Shown: positions 7,948 to 15,835 of the stretch, piece by piece
Layout of the letters: every line of letters begins with the position of its first letter
How positions within the stretch are numbered: the first letter of the stretch is position 1
NCBI RefSeq assembly: GCF_047121295.1
Contig: NZ_CP139447.1
Location: 1,736,001 to 1,800,000 of the forward strand
Direction of reading: 5' to 3'
Source of the DNA: Longispora sp047121295
GTDB lineage: Bacteria; Actinomycetota; Actinomycetes; Mycobacteriales; Micromonosporaceae
Length of the DNA stretch: 64,000 nucleotides
Made by a program: the position numbers and the translations under genes
Notes under the pieces: generated by a model
What the model was told of the DNA's origin: nothing
The model's database searches: none
What the model saw: only the letters and a program-made list of their open reading frames with translations

Positions 7948-8901
7948 GTGAAGGACCCGCGTACCCTGCCCAAGGCACACCTGCATCTGCACCTGACCGG
8001 TTCGATGCGCCCCGACACGCTCGCCGAGTGGGCCGCGCGCGACGGGCTGGACGTCCCCGAGCCGTTGCCGCCCGACCGGGTGCACGGCTGGGCGGACTTC
8101 CAGGCCAGGTACGACACGGCGCGGGCGGTCGTGCGGTCCGCCGGGGACATCGCCCGGCTGGTCCGCGAGGCGGCGGCGGCCGACGCGGCGGACGGGGCCG
8201 GGTGGCTGGAGCTGCAGGTCGACCCGACGTCGTACGCGGGCCGGCTCGGTTCAACGGAGGCCGTGGTCGAGGCCGTGCTCGTGGGCGTGGCCGAGGCCCC
8301 GATCCCCGTCGGGGTGGTGATCGCGGCGAGCTGGGGCGCCGCGCCGGAGCACGCCGAGCGGCTGGCGCGGCTGGCGGTCGGGTTCCCGGGCGTGGTCGGT
8401 TTCGGGCTGTCCAACGACGAACGGCTCGGTCGGGTCGGGGACTTCGCCGCAGCCTGCCAGATCGCGGCCGAGGCCGGGCTGCGGATCGTGCCGCACGCCG
8501 GCTTCTACGAGCCTGCCGCGCATGTCCGCGACTGCGTCGAACTGCTGGGCGCGCACCGGGTCGGGCACGCGGTCACGGCCGTCCGGTGTGCCGACACCCT
8601 GGGGCTGCTCGCCGAGCGACGGGTGGCGGTCGAGCTGTGCCCGACGTCGTACCCGCCGTTGGGGGTCGGCTGGGACCTGTCGGCGCTGCTCGCCGCCGGG
8701 GTGCCGGTCGCGTTGGGCACCGATGATCCGCTGTTGTTCGGGGTGGGGCTGGCGGGGCAGTACCAGATCGCGAGGGGTTTGGGGTGTGATGATCCGACGC
8801 TCGCCGGGCTGGCGCGGGACTCCATCGTGCACTCGGCCGCGCCGGAGGGAGTGCGGGCGGCGCTGTTGGCGGGGGTGGACGACTGGCTCGCGGCGGATTG
8901 A
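7948..8901 (+). CDS. add: Adenosine deaminase
   Basis: 317 residues. Hydrolyses adenosine (and deoxyadenosine) to inosine and ammonia with one zinc, in purine salvage in the cytoplasm. Zinc and active-site motifs are in order: KAHLHLHLTGSMRP (His11, His13), VPHAGFYEP, RVGHAVTA and ALGTDDPLLFG. The form HLTGSMRP is the variant common in actinomycetes. The GTG at 7948 is preferred because AAGGAC lies about nine bases upstream; a GTG at 7930 is in frame but has no ribosome site. Slightly shorter than the usual 330-350 residues. No purine gene is adjacent. An adenosine-like substrate of secondary metabolism cannot be excluded. Confidence 0.88.
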   Translation: MKDPRTLPKAHLHLHLTGSMRPDTLAEWAARDGLDVPEPLPPDRVHGWADFQARYDTARAVVRSAGDIARLVREAAAADAADGAGWLELQVDPTSYAGRLGSTEAVVEAVLVGVAEAPIPVGVVIAASWGAAPEHAERLARLAVGFPGVVGFGLSNDERLGRVGDFAAACQIAAEAGLRIVPHAGFYEPAAHVRDCVELLGAHRVGHAVTAVRCADTLGLLAERRVAVELCPTSYPPLGVGWDLSALLAAGVPVALGTDDPLLFGVGLAGQYQIARGLGCDDPTLAGLARDSIVHSAAPEGVRAALLAGVDDWLAAD

Positions 8902-9005
8902 CCGGGCACCCGCGCGGCCCGTCTCGGCCCGGGGCCGCCGGGCGCCTCCCCACCGATCGCCCCGGAACCGGAGCCTCCCCACCTCTGCGGTCCGCGTCAC
9001 CTTTG

Positions 9006-9040
9006 TTGACCTCCCCGCACCCGCTTGCCAGAATCGACCC
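9006..9040 (+). promoter_or_regulatory. Promoter giving a leaderless start at the 9041 leader peptide
   Basis: TTGACC (9006-9011) and CAGAAT (9029-9034) are exactly 17 bases apart. The expected start point, seven bases after the -10, is the A of the ATG at 9041, so the transcript would begin at the start codon. Confidence 0.6.
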
Positions 9041-9160
9041 ATGTCACAGGCCGTCTCGCTCCGTTCGCGGCGCCACGTGGACCTGTGCCGCCAGTCCAGC
9101 GCGATCTGTCCGGCCGTGGGCGCGTCCGCGCAGCTTCCGGCGCTTCCCACCGGTTCCTGA
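9041..9160 (+). CDS. Cysteine-containing leader peptide upstream of sulfur genes
   Basis: 39 codons, starting MSQAVSLRSRRHVDLCRQ and continuing SSAICPAVG. RRHVDLCRQSSAIC is a recurrent signature of very short actinobacterial leader peptides found upstream of sulfur-assimilation operons. In mycobacteria, small cysteine-rich leaderless ORFs act in cysteine-responsive attenuation. The reading frame starts at the predicted transcription start, so it should be translated without a Shine-Dalgarno site. A ROK regulator follows 117 bp later, and an organosulfur transport/oxidation operon after that. Function is likely regulatory in cis, through translation at the Cys codons, not through the peptide itself. 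Confidence 0.7.
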   Translation: MSQAVSLRSRRHVDLCRQSSAICPAVGASAQLPALPTGS

Positions 9161-9277
9161 CCCGACCGGCCGTTCGAGGGCCGCTCGACTTCCGGTCGAG
9201 GCCGCCTGACCGGGCCCCGCTGCGTACACCCGCCCAGGTGTTCTCCGTTCTTTCGGACGCCACGGCAGGAGCCCGCC

Positions 9278-10522
9278 ATGCGCAATTCCCCCACGATCAG
9301 GCCCGACGGCCGCCGGTCCGCCACCGCCGCGCACGTGTTGCGCACGGTCCTCGACCACGGACCCCTGTCCCGCACCACGATCGCCCGGCTGACCGGGCTG
9401 AGTCCGGCCGCCATCACCCGGCACTACACGGAACTGGCCGCGGTGGGCCTGCTCAGTGAGGCGCCGGGGCTGGTCCGGCCGTCGGGGGTCGGTCGGCCGC
9501 ATGTGCCGGTGGACCTCGCGGACGGGCCCGTGGTGTGCGGTGTGCACATCGCGGTTCCGCACGTCACGTTGGCACTCGCCGACCTGCGCGGCCGGGTGCT
9601 GGCCCAGGAGACGTTCCCCCACGGCCCGGTGCCCGCTGGCGGCGGGCCCGACCCGGCGGTGGCGGGGCCCGGAGACGCCGCGACGACCGGCCCGACGACC
9701 AACGCCCCGGGAGCGACCAGCCCCGACGCCGTCCTCCGCGCCATCCGCGCCCGCCTCCCCCGCTTCATGGCCGGCCACGACGTCGTCGGCGTCGGCCTGG
9801 TCACCGGCGGCTGGGTCGACCCGGCCCGGGGCGTGATCGTCGAGCATCCCGTCCTCGGCTGGCGGGACGTCCCGGCCGCCGACGCGCTCGGGGACCTCGG
9901 CGTACCCGTCCGGGTCGAGAGTCACGCGCGCGCGTTGGCGCTCGCGGAGCAACTGTTCGGCGCCTCGCGGGGGACGAGCAGCCTGGTCCATCTCTTCGTC
10001 GGCAACGTGGTGGACGCCGCGATCGTGACCGGCGGGGCGGCGCACCATGGTCCGGGGTCGGCGGCCGGGGTCGTCGGGCATCTGCCGCTCGACGAGCTGC
10101 GGACGCCGTGCGCGTGCGGCCGGGCGGGGTGTTTCCAGGCGGCGGCGGCCGAGGGGGCGATGCTGGCCCGGTCCGGGGAGCGGGACCTTCCGACGTTGCT
10201 GGCCCGGGCCGAGGCCGGCGACCGGGCCGCCACGGGTCTGTTCCGGGAGCGGGCCGCGCTGGTCGGCCGCGCCGCGGCGTTGTTGTTCGATCTGATCAAT
10301 CCGGAGGTACTGGTCGTCACGGAGCCCGGCATCCTCCGCCTCCCCGACTGCCTGGCCGTCCTCCGCGCCGAGGCCCGCCGGCACTCCCAGGTCTGCGTCG
10401 ACCCGGAGCGCACGATCCTGCCGAGCAGCTTCCCCGGCCGGGTACTCGGCATGGCCGCCGTCACGGCGGCCCTCGACGCGGTCTACCGACGCCCCCTCGC
10501 CCTGGACCTGACGACCCGCTGA
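9278..10522 (+). CDS. ROK family transcriptional regulator
   Basis: 414 residues. An N-terminal winged helix (GPLSRTTIARLTGLSPAAITRHYTEL, residues about 28-53) is followed by a ROK domain of the sugar-kinase fold. The ROK zinc site is clear: CACGRAGCFQA. The region of the kinase active site is weak (VGVGLVTGGWVD lacks the usual GxPG pattern), so it is a regulator and not a glucokinase. It sits between the two leader peptides and upstream of the sulfonate-type transporter, so it may control that operon. ROK regulators usually sense sugars; a sulfo-sugar or other organosulfur effector is an inference. A Pro/Gly/Ala-rich loop is inserted near residues 117-145. Confidence 0.88.
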   Translation: MRNSPTIRPDGRRSATAAHVLRTVLDHGPLSRTTIARLTGLSPAAITRHYTELAAVGLLSEAPGLVRPSGVGRPHVPVDLADGPVVCGVHIAVPHVTLALADLRGRVLAQETFPHGPVPAGGGPDPAVAGPGDAATTGPTTNAPGATSPDAVLRAIRARLPRFMAGHDVVGVGLVTGGWVDPARGVIVEHPVLGWRDVPAADALGDLGVPVRVESHARALALAEQLFGASRGTSSLVHLFVGNVVDAAIVTGGAAHHGPGSAAGVVGHLPLDELRTPCACGRAGCFQAAAAEGAMLARSGERDLPTLLARAEAGDRAATGLFRERAALVGRAAALLFDLINPEVLVVTEPGILRLPDCLAVLRAEARRHSQVCVDPERTILPSSFPGRVLGMAAVTAALDAVYRRPLALDLTTR

Positions 10523-10611
10523 CCACCGCCCGATCGCGCCGCCCCCGAGCTGGATTAATTTCCAAGTGCATTATGTTGCGGCCTCCCCGGGCGGCCCGAC
10601 AGGATGGTCAC

Positions 10612-10695
10612 ATGAGCATCTGGACCGGAACTCCGAGCGTGGGCGCGACGCCCGCCGGGTTCTGTTGTCGCAGCTCCGCCTGTTGTTGTCGCTGA
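10612..10695 (+). CDS. Cys-rich leader peptide (FCCRSSACCCR)
   Basis: 27 codons ending in FCCRSSACCCR followed by TGA: five Cys codons among the last ten. A candidate -10 CAGGAT (10600-10605) puts the transcription start on the ATG, so the message would be leaderless like the 9041 leader. The two peptides share the pattern CR-(Q)-SSA-x-C. The gene for the organosulfur binding protein starts 104 bp later. Such a run of Cys codons would stall ribosomes when Cys-tRNA is scarce, which is the expected design of a cysteine-responsive attenuator turning on sulfonate use. Too short for routine annotation. Confidence 0.72.
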   Translation: MSIWTGTPSVGATPAGFCCRSSACCCR

Positions 10696-10737
10696 CCGGC
10701 CACCTCCAGCTGACGCCTCACCCGCACTGACCCGGAC

Positions 10738-10789
10738 GACCGCCGCCGGCACCCCCGCGTGCGCGGTCCCCTTGTCGAAACCTCTTTCG
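10738..10789 (+). promoter_or_regulatory. Candidate attenuator structure between leader peptide and binding-protein gene
   Basis: GACCGC (10738-10743) pairs with GCGGTC (10763-10768), with GCAC/GTGC nested inside. A second small hairpin, CGAAA-CCTC-TTTCG (10776-10789), ends next to the GGGAG ribosome site of the gene at 10800. These could be the downstream arms of a translation-coupled switch. No T-run follows the first hairpin, so control of translation is as likely as termination. Confidence 0.35.
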
Positions 10790-10799
10790 GGAGTACCCC

Positions 10800-11797
10800 A
10801 TGCGTGCGCGTATTTGTGCTGCCCTTTTTCTCTTCCTTCCCCTCCTCTCCGCCTGTTCCACGTCGTCGGAGGCCGCCGCCACCGGGCAGGTGACCCTGCG
10901 GATCGGCGACCAGGGGCGCAGCGTGGAGCTGCCGCTGCGGCTGTCGGGCCAGCTGGACAACCTGCCGTACAGGGTGGAGTTCAGCCAGTTCGCCAGCGGG
11001 CCGCTGGTCAATCAGGCCATCCAGGCCGGGGCGATCGACTACGGCAGCATGGGGGACACCCCGGCGATGTTCGCGCAGGCCAGCGGGCTGCCGGTCAGTG
11101 TGGTGTCGGTGTCGCGCACCGACGGGCCCGGTTACACGCTGGTCGCGCGGCCCGGCAGCGGGGTGCGGACGGTGGCGGACCTGCGCGGGAAGAAGGTCGC
11201 GTACTCGAAGAACACCGCCAACCACGGCTTCCTTCTTCGGGTGCTCGACCAGCGGGGCCTGACCCAGAAGGACGTCAGCCCGGTGGACGTGCCGCTGCAG
11301 AACGTCGGCAACGTGCTCGAGTCCGGCCGGTCGACGCGGCCACGGTGTCGGAGGAGACCCGGGTCAGGTATCTCAAGGACCACCCGGACGCCGTCGAGCT
11401 GATCAACGGCAGATCCGTGACTCCCGGGTACGGGTTCCGGCTGGCCACCAAGGACGCGCTCAAGGACCCGGCGAAGCGCGCCGCGCTCCAGGACTTCGTG
11501 TCCCGGCAGGTGCGGGCCAACGCCTGGGTGAAGGCGCACACCGCCGAATGGATCGACGCGTACTACGTCAAGGAGCGCAAGCAGGACGCCGCCACCGGCA
11601 AGGTGGTGTTCGAGGGCTCCGGCAGCACCACGTACGTGCCGGTGGACGGGGAGGTCCGGGATGCCCAGCAGCGCCAGGCCGACCTGTTCACCAAGAACGG
11701 CCAGTTCCCCGCGAAGGTCGACCTGTCCCCGCAGTTCGACCAGGCGGTGCTCTCCGAGTTCAACGCGGCAGTCGCCGCAGCCCAGAAGGGACAGTGA
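10800..11797 (+). pseudogene. Sulfonate/nitrate-type ABC substrate-binding lipoprotein, broken by a one-base frameshift
   Basis: The 5' part codes for a lipoprotein signal (ALFLFLPLLSAC) and the N-lobe of an SsuA-type protein (QFASGPLVNQAIQAGAIDYG, MGDTPAMFAQASG, VADLRGKKVAYSKNTANHGF). After VGNVLESG (about 11327) this frame becomes nonsense and stops at 11402. The rest (VDAATVSEETRVRYLKDHP, then to the stop at 11797) continues in another frame starting at GTC 11330. Two bases stand where three are needed, so one base is missing between 11325 and 11332. Everything else is intact, and the next gene starts 2 bp later. Either a recent inactivating mutation or a sequencing error; no slippery site suggests programmed shifting. 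Confidence 0.85.
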
Positions 11798-11799
11798 CC

Positions 11800-12762
11800 A
11801 TGACCTCCACCCTGAACCGCGTGATCGTCCGACCCGTCGCCGGGCACATCGGCGCCGACATCTCCAATGTGGACATCTCCCGGCCGCTCGACGACGAGGC
11901 GGTGAAGAGCATCACGGAAGCGTTGCACCGGTACAAGGTGATCTTCTTCCGGGGACAGCGGCTCGACCACGCCAGCCAGATCGCGTTCGGCCGGCAGTTC
12001 GGCGAGCTGACGTACGCGCACCCGCACGACGACACCCCGCCGGAGAACTTCCCGGAGATCTACACCGTGGACCCGAAGCGGTACGAGAAGAAGTACGGCG
12101 CGGACTTCGGTGTCGCCAGCCGGCGGAGGCGGTACAGCTACTTCACCGGCTGGCACACCGACGTGACGGCCGCCGTGAACCCGCCCGCCGGGTCGATCCT
12201 GCGTGCCGAGGTGGTGCCCGAGATCGGCGGCGACACCCAGTGGACCAACCTCGTCGCGGCCTACGAGGGCCTGTCCGAGCCGGTGCGGGCGTTCGTGGAC
12301 ACCCTGCGGGCCGAGCACCGCTACGGCGGCGGGTACGAGATCTCCCGCAGCTCCAGCTACGCGAAGGTCGTCGAGGACAACCTGCTGGTCGCGATCCACC
12401 CCGTGGTCCGGGTGCACCCGGTGACCGGGGAGAAGGGGCTGTTCGTCAACCCCGGCTTCACGAGCCACATCGTGGACGTGTCCGCCCGGGAGTCCAGGGC
12501 GATCCTGGACCTGCTGTACGCGGAGCTGACCCGGCCGGAGTACACGGTGCGGCTGCGCTGGGAGGCCGGGACCGTGGCGTTCTGGGACAACCGTGCGACG
12601 GCCCACCTGGCCCCGGCCGACATCGAGCACCTGGACCTGCGGCGCACCCTGCACCGGGTCACGATCACCGGCGAGCGGCCGGTCGGGCCGGACGGCCGGG
12701 AGTCGGAGCTGGTGTCGGGCCAGGAGTTCGGCGCGAACCACAAGGTCGTCGTCGACGACTGA
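11800..12762 (+). CDS. TauD/TfdA family 2-oxoglutarate-dependent dioxygenase
   Basis: 320 residues. Enzymes of this family use Fe(II), 2-oxoglutarate and oxygen to hydroxylate the carbon next to a sulfonate or sulfate, releasing sulfite or sulfate. Iron ligands: His and Asp of WHTDVTA (residues 119 and 121) and a distal His in TLHRVTI (near 285), followed by the Arg region that binds 2-oxoglutarate. The N-terminal GHIGADISNVDIS and the YTVDPK stretch are typical of alkylsulfatase/taurine dioxygenases. Its ATG is 2 bp after the binding-protein stop. With the SsuBC transporter and LLM monooxygenase it indicates scavenging of sulfur from organosulfonates or sulfate esters. Confidence 0.9.
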   Translation: MTSTLNRVIVRPVAGHIGADISNVDISRPLDDEAVKSITEALHRYKVIFFRGQRLDHASQIAFGRQFGELTYAHPHDDTPPENFPEIYTVDPKRYEKKYGADFGVASRRRRYSYFTGWHTDVTAAVNPPAGSILRAEVVPEIGGDTQWTNLVAAYEGLSEPVRAFVDTLRAEHRYGGGYEISRSSSYAKVVEDNLLVAIHPVVRVHPVTGEKGLFVNPGFTSHIVDVSARESRAILDLLYAELTRPEYTVRLRWEAGTVAFWDNRATAHLAPADIEHLDLRRTLHRVTITGERPVGPDGRESELVSGQEFGANHKVVVDD

Positions 12763-12772
12763 CCGGCAGGAA

Positions 12773-12808
12773 GGCGGCGGCCCCACCGGCCGCCGCCGAC
12801 CGGTGGGG
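12773..12808 (+). promoter_or_regulatory. Two mutually exclusive hairpins between dioxygenase and permease genes
   Basis: Stem A pairs GGCGGCGGCC (12773-12782) with GGCCGCCGCC (12788-12797), loop of five. Stem B pairs CCCCACCGG (12781-12789) with CCGGTGGGG (12800-12808). They share bases, so only one can form. This lies 10 bp after the dioxygenase stop in a 145-bp gap of an otherwise compact operon. It may be a processing or partial termination point that lowers expression of the transporter genes downstream. Confidence 0.5.
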
Positions 12809-12907
12809 CCTCGCGCCATCCGGCCCCGCCGGGCCACCGGCCGCGTCAAGCCGGCCGCAGGCACCCCGCACCGCCCCACCCGCCCCTGACCTCCCGGAGG
12901 CATCCCC

Positions 12908-13774
12908 GTGACCACTCTCGACACCACCCTGGGCCCGGCCCTGGTCGACGCGGCCGGTCCCGGCCGGGACCACACGACCGGCCCGCCCACCCCGATCGAC
13001 GCGGCCCGCCCGGTCCGCGCCCGTTGGCGGCTGCCCCGCCCGGTCCGCCGGATCGGCGGCCCCGTGCTGCTCCTCGCGGCCTGGCAACTGCTCGGCGACG
13101 GCCGGACCCTGGCCCCGCCGAGCGCCGTCGTCGCCGCCGGCTGGGAACTGGCCGCCACCGGCGAGCTCGGCACCCACCTGCTCGCGTCCCTCGGCCGGGT
13201 CGCGCAGGGCCTGGCGCTGGGCGTCACGGCCGGGGTGGTGTTCGCCGTGCTCGCCGGCCTGTTCCGGACCGGTGAGGACCTGGTGGACTCCAGCCTGCAG
13301 ATCCTCCGCGCCCTGCCCACCCTCGGCCTGCTGCCGCTCGTGATCATCTGGTTCGGGGTCGGCGAGGTGCCGAAGGTGGCCCTGGTCGCATACGGCACGA
13401 TGTTCCCGGTCTACGTCAACACCTACGCGGCGATCCGGGGCGTGGACAACAAGCACGTGGAGGCCGGCCGGACGTTCGGGCTGGGCCGGCTCGGGCTGAT
13501 CCGGCATGTGATCCTGCCGGGTGCGGTGCCGGGCTTCCTGGTCGGGCTGCGGTTCGCGCTGACCACCAGCTGGTTGATCATGATCATCGCGGAGCAGCTC
13601 AACGCGACGAGCGGCATCGGGTACCTGATGAACCAGGCGCAGAGCTGGTACCGGACCGACATCATCGTGCTCGGCCTGCTCATCTACGGGGCGCTCGGCC
13701 TGCTCGCCGACGTGTTCGTCCGGTTCCTGGAACGCCGGCTGCTGGCCTGGCGGCACGGATTCGAGGGCTCATGA
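12908..13774 (+). CDS. ssuC: Sulfonate-type ABC transporter permease
   Basis: 288 residues, GTG start with CCTCCCGGAGG ahead. After a Pro/Arg-rich cytoplasmic N-terminus (about 55 residues, longer than usual) there are about six membrane segments. The cytoplasmic EAA loop that contacts the ATPase reads EAGRTFGLGRLGLI. The stretches LRALPTLGLLPLVIIWFG and YMNQ-like GYLMNQAQSWYRTD are hallmarks of SsuC/TauC permeases. It overlaps the ATPase gene by 4 bp. Its binding protein is the frameshifted gene at 10800, so the importer may be inactive unless another binding protein serves it. The exact substrate (alkanesulfonate, taurine, sulfate ester) is not determined by sequence. Confidence 0.9.
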   Translation: MTTLDTTLGPALVDAAGPGRDHTTGPPTPIDAARPVRARWRLPRPVRRIGGPVLLLAAWQLLGDGRTLAPPSAVVAAGWELAATGELGTHLLASLGRVAQGLALGVTAGVVFAVLAGLFRTGEDLVDSSLQILRALPTLGLLPLVIIWFGVGEVPKVALVAYGTMFPVYVNTYAAIRGVDNKHVEAGRTFGLGRLGLIRHVILPGAVPGFLVGLRFALTTSWLIMIIAEQLNATSGIGYLMNQAQSWYRTDIIVLGLLIYGALGLLADVFVRFLERRLLAWRHGFEGS

Positions 13775-14502
13775 CGACGGCACCGACCGCGACCGCCCCG
13801 GCCACGGAACAGGCCCCGCCCGCCGTCGTCGCCGAGGACGTCCGCCGCTCCTTCGACGGTCGCGCGGTGCTGGCCGGCATCGATCTGGAGATCGCCCCGG
13901 GCGAGTTCGTGGCCCTGCTGGGCCGCAGCGGGTCCGGCAAGAGCACCCTGCTGCGCGCCATGGCCGGGCTGGACGCCGGCTACGAGGGCAGCCTGCGGGT
14001 ACCCGGAAAGCGCTCTGTGGTCTTCCAGGAGCACCGCCTGCTGCCCTGGAAACGGGTGATCGACAACGTCACCCTCGGCCTCCGCGACCCCGCCCGGGGG
14101 CACCGGGCCCTCGCGGAGGTCGGGCTCGGCGACCACGCGCGGGCCTGGCCGATCACGCTGTCCGGCGGCGAGGCGCAGCGCGCGGCCCTGGCCCGGGCGC
14201 TGGTCCGCGAGCCCGAGTTGCTGCTGCTCGACGAGCCGTTCGGCGCGCTGGACGCGCTGACCCGGATCCGGATGCACGCGCTGCTGCGCGACCTGTGCGA
14301 GCGCTACCGGCCGGCCGTCTTCCTCGTCACCCATGACGTGGACGAGGCGGTGCTGCTCGCCGACCGGGTGCTCGTCCTGTCCACCGACGGCCGACTGGCC
14401 CTCGACCGGCGGGTGGACCTGCCCACCCCCCGGCACCGCGCGGACCCCGGATTCGCGGAGCTGCGCGCCGACCTGTTGACCGAACTCGGAGTACACGAAT
14501 GA
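13771..14502 (+). CDS. ssuB: Sulfonate-type ABC transporter ATP-binding protein
   Basis: 243 residues. Walker A is GRSGSGKST, the signature is LSGGEAQRAALARAL, Walker B is LLLLDEPFGALD and the switch His is in LVTHDVDEA. FQEHRLLPWKRV is the Q-loop form typical of SsuB/TauB. It supplies energy to the permease encoded just upstream (4-bp ATGA overlap), and its stop overlaps the LLM monooxygenase start, so the three are one translation unit. No C-terminal regulatory domain is present. Confidence 0.93.
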   Translation: MTTAPTATAPATEQAPPAVVAEDVRRSFDGRAVLAGIDLEIAPGEFVALLGRSGSGKSTLLRAMAGLDAGYEGSLRVPGKRSVVFQEHRLLPWKRVIDNVTLGLRDPARGHRALAEVGLGDHARAWPITLSGGEAQRAALARALVREPELLLLDEPFGALDALTRIRMHALLRDLCERYRPAVFLVTHDVDEAVLLADRVLVLSTDGRLALDRRVDLPTPRHRADPGFAELRADLLTELGVHE

Positions 14503-15827
14503 CCCGCAAGCAGTTGCACCTCAACGCCTTCCTGATGAGTACCGGGCACCACGAGGCCTCCTGGCGGCTGCCGGAGTCCGACCCGTTCGCGAACACCAGC
14601 CTCGCGCACTACCAGGAGCTGGCCCGGACCGCCGAGCGCGGCACGCTCGACTCGCTGTTCCTCGCCGACGGGCCGGTGCTGTGGAACGGCATCGCCCGCC
14701 GGCCGGCCGGCCAACTGGAGCCGACGGTGCTGCTCACGGCGCTGGCCGCCGTCACCGAGCGGGTCGGGCTGATCGCGACGGCGTCGACGACGTACAACGA
14801 GCCGTACAACCTGGCCCGGCGGTTCGCGTCCCTCGACCACGTGTCCGGCGGTCGGGCCGGCTGGAACATCGTCACCACCGCCGGGCTGGACGCCGCCCGC
14901 AACTTCAACCTGGACGCGCTCCCGGCGCACGCGGACCGGTACGCGCGGGCGGCCGAGTTCATCGACGTGTCCCTGAAGCTGTGGGACTCGTGGGCCGACG
15001 ACGCGCCGCTCGGCGACAAGGAGTCCGGGATCTGGGGCGCCGACGACCGGCTGTTCCCGCCGGAGCACGTCGGCGAGCACTTCCGGGTCGCCGGGGCCCT
15101 GAACGTGCCGCGCGGCCCGCAGGGCCACCCGCTGCTCGTCCAGGCCGGCTCGTCGGAGGACGGCAAGGACCTGGCCGCCCGGTACGCCGAGGCCGTGTTC
15201 ACCGCCCAGCAGACCCTGACCGACGCGCAGGCGTTCTACGCCGACCTCAAGGCGCGTACGGCGGCGGCCGGCCGCGACCCCGACTCGATCAGGATCCTGC
15301 CCGGCATCGTGCCGGCGATCGGGTCCACGGAGGCGGAGGCACTGGCCCTGGAGGCCGAACTCGACCGGCTGATCCGGCCCGAGTTCGCCCGCGACCAGCT
15401 CGCCCAGACGCTCCGGGTCGACCCGGCGGACCTGCACCTGGACAGGGAACTGCCCGCCGACCTGCCGGGCGAGGACGAGATCGAGGGCGCGAAGAGCCGG
15501 TACACGCTGATCGTCACGCTCGCTCGCCGGGAGCGGCTGACCGTGCGACAGTTGATCGGCAGGCTCGGCGGAGGTCGGGGGCACCGCACGTTCGCCGGGA
15601 CCCCCGAGCAGGTCGCCGACGCGATCGAGCACTGGTTCACGCACGGCGCGGCCGACGGCTTCAACATCATGCCGCCGGTGCTGCCGAGCGGGCTGACCGT
15701 GTTCGTCGACGAGGTGGTGCCGATCCTGCGACGCAGGGGGCTGTTCCGCACCGAGTACACCGGAACGACCCTGCGGGACCACTACGGCCTGCCCCGTCCC
15801 GCCAACCGCAACCTCATCCCGGCCTAG
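14499..15827 (+). CDS. LLM class flavin-dependent monooxygenase (NtaA/SnaA/DszA subfamily)
   Basis: 442 residues, the size of the NtaA/SnaA/DszA group of FMNH2-dependent monooxygenases. Landmarks are LHLNAFLMSTGHHEASWR, EPTVLLTALAAVTERVGLIATASTT cut by the usual beta strands, SGGRAGWNIVTT and QAGSSEDGKDLAARYAEAVF. Such enzymes take reduced FMN from a separate reductase and oxidise C-S, C-N or sulfone substrates; relatives act on dibenzothiophene sulfone, nitrilotriacetate and alkyl sulfones. In this operon it most likely splits an imported organosulfur compound to give sulfite. No flavin reductase is adjacent. The start overlaps ssuB by 4 bp. Confidence 0.88.
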   Translation: MTRKQLHLNAFLMSTGHHEASWRLPESDPFANTSLAHYQELARTAERGTLDSLFLADGPVLWNGIARRPAGQLEPTVLLTALAAVTERVGLIATASTTYNEPYNLARRFASLDHVSGGRAGWNIVTTAGLDAARNFNLDALPAHADRYARAAEFIDVSLKLWDSWADDAPLGDKESGIWGADDRLFPPEHVGEHFRVAGALNVPRGPQGHPLLVQAGSSEDGKDLAARYAEAVFTAQQTLTDAQAFYADLKARTAAAGRDPDSIRILPGIVPAIGSTEAEALALEAELDRLIRPEFARDQLAQTLRVDPADLHLDRELPADLPGEDEIEGAKSRYTLIVTLARRERLTVRQLIGRLGGGRGHRTFAGTPEQVADAIEHWFTHGAADGFNIMPPVLPSGLTVFVDEVVPILRRRGLFRTEYTGTTLRDHYGLPRPANRNLIPA

Positions 15828-15835
15828 GAGAGACA

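Noticed and set aside
11322..11335. Programmed ribosomal frameshift in the binding-protein gene
   Set aside because: No slippery heptamer or downstream stimulatory structure; families of this protein are not known to use recoding.
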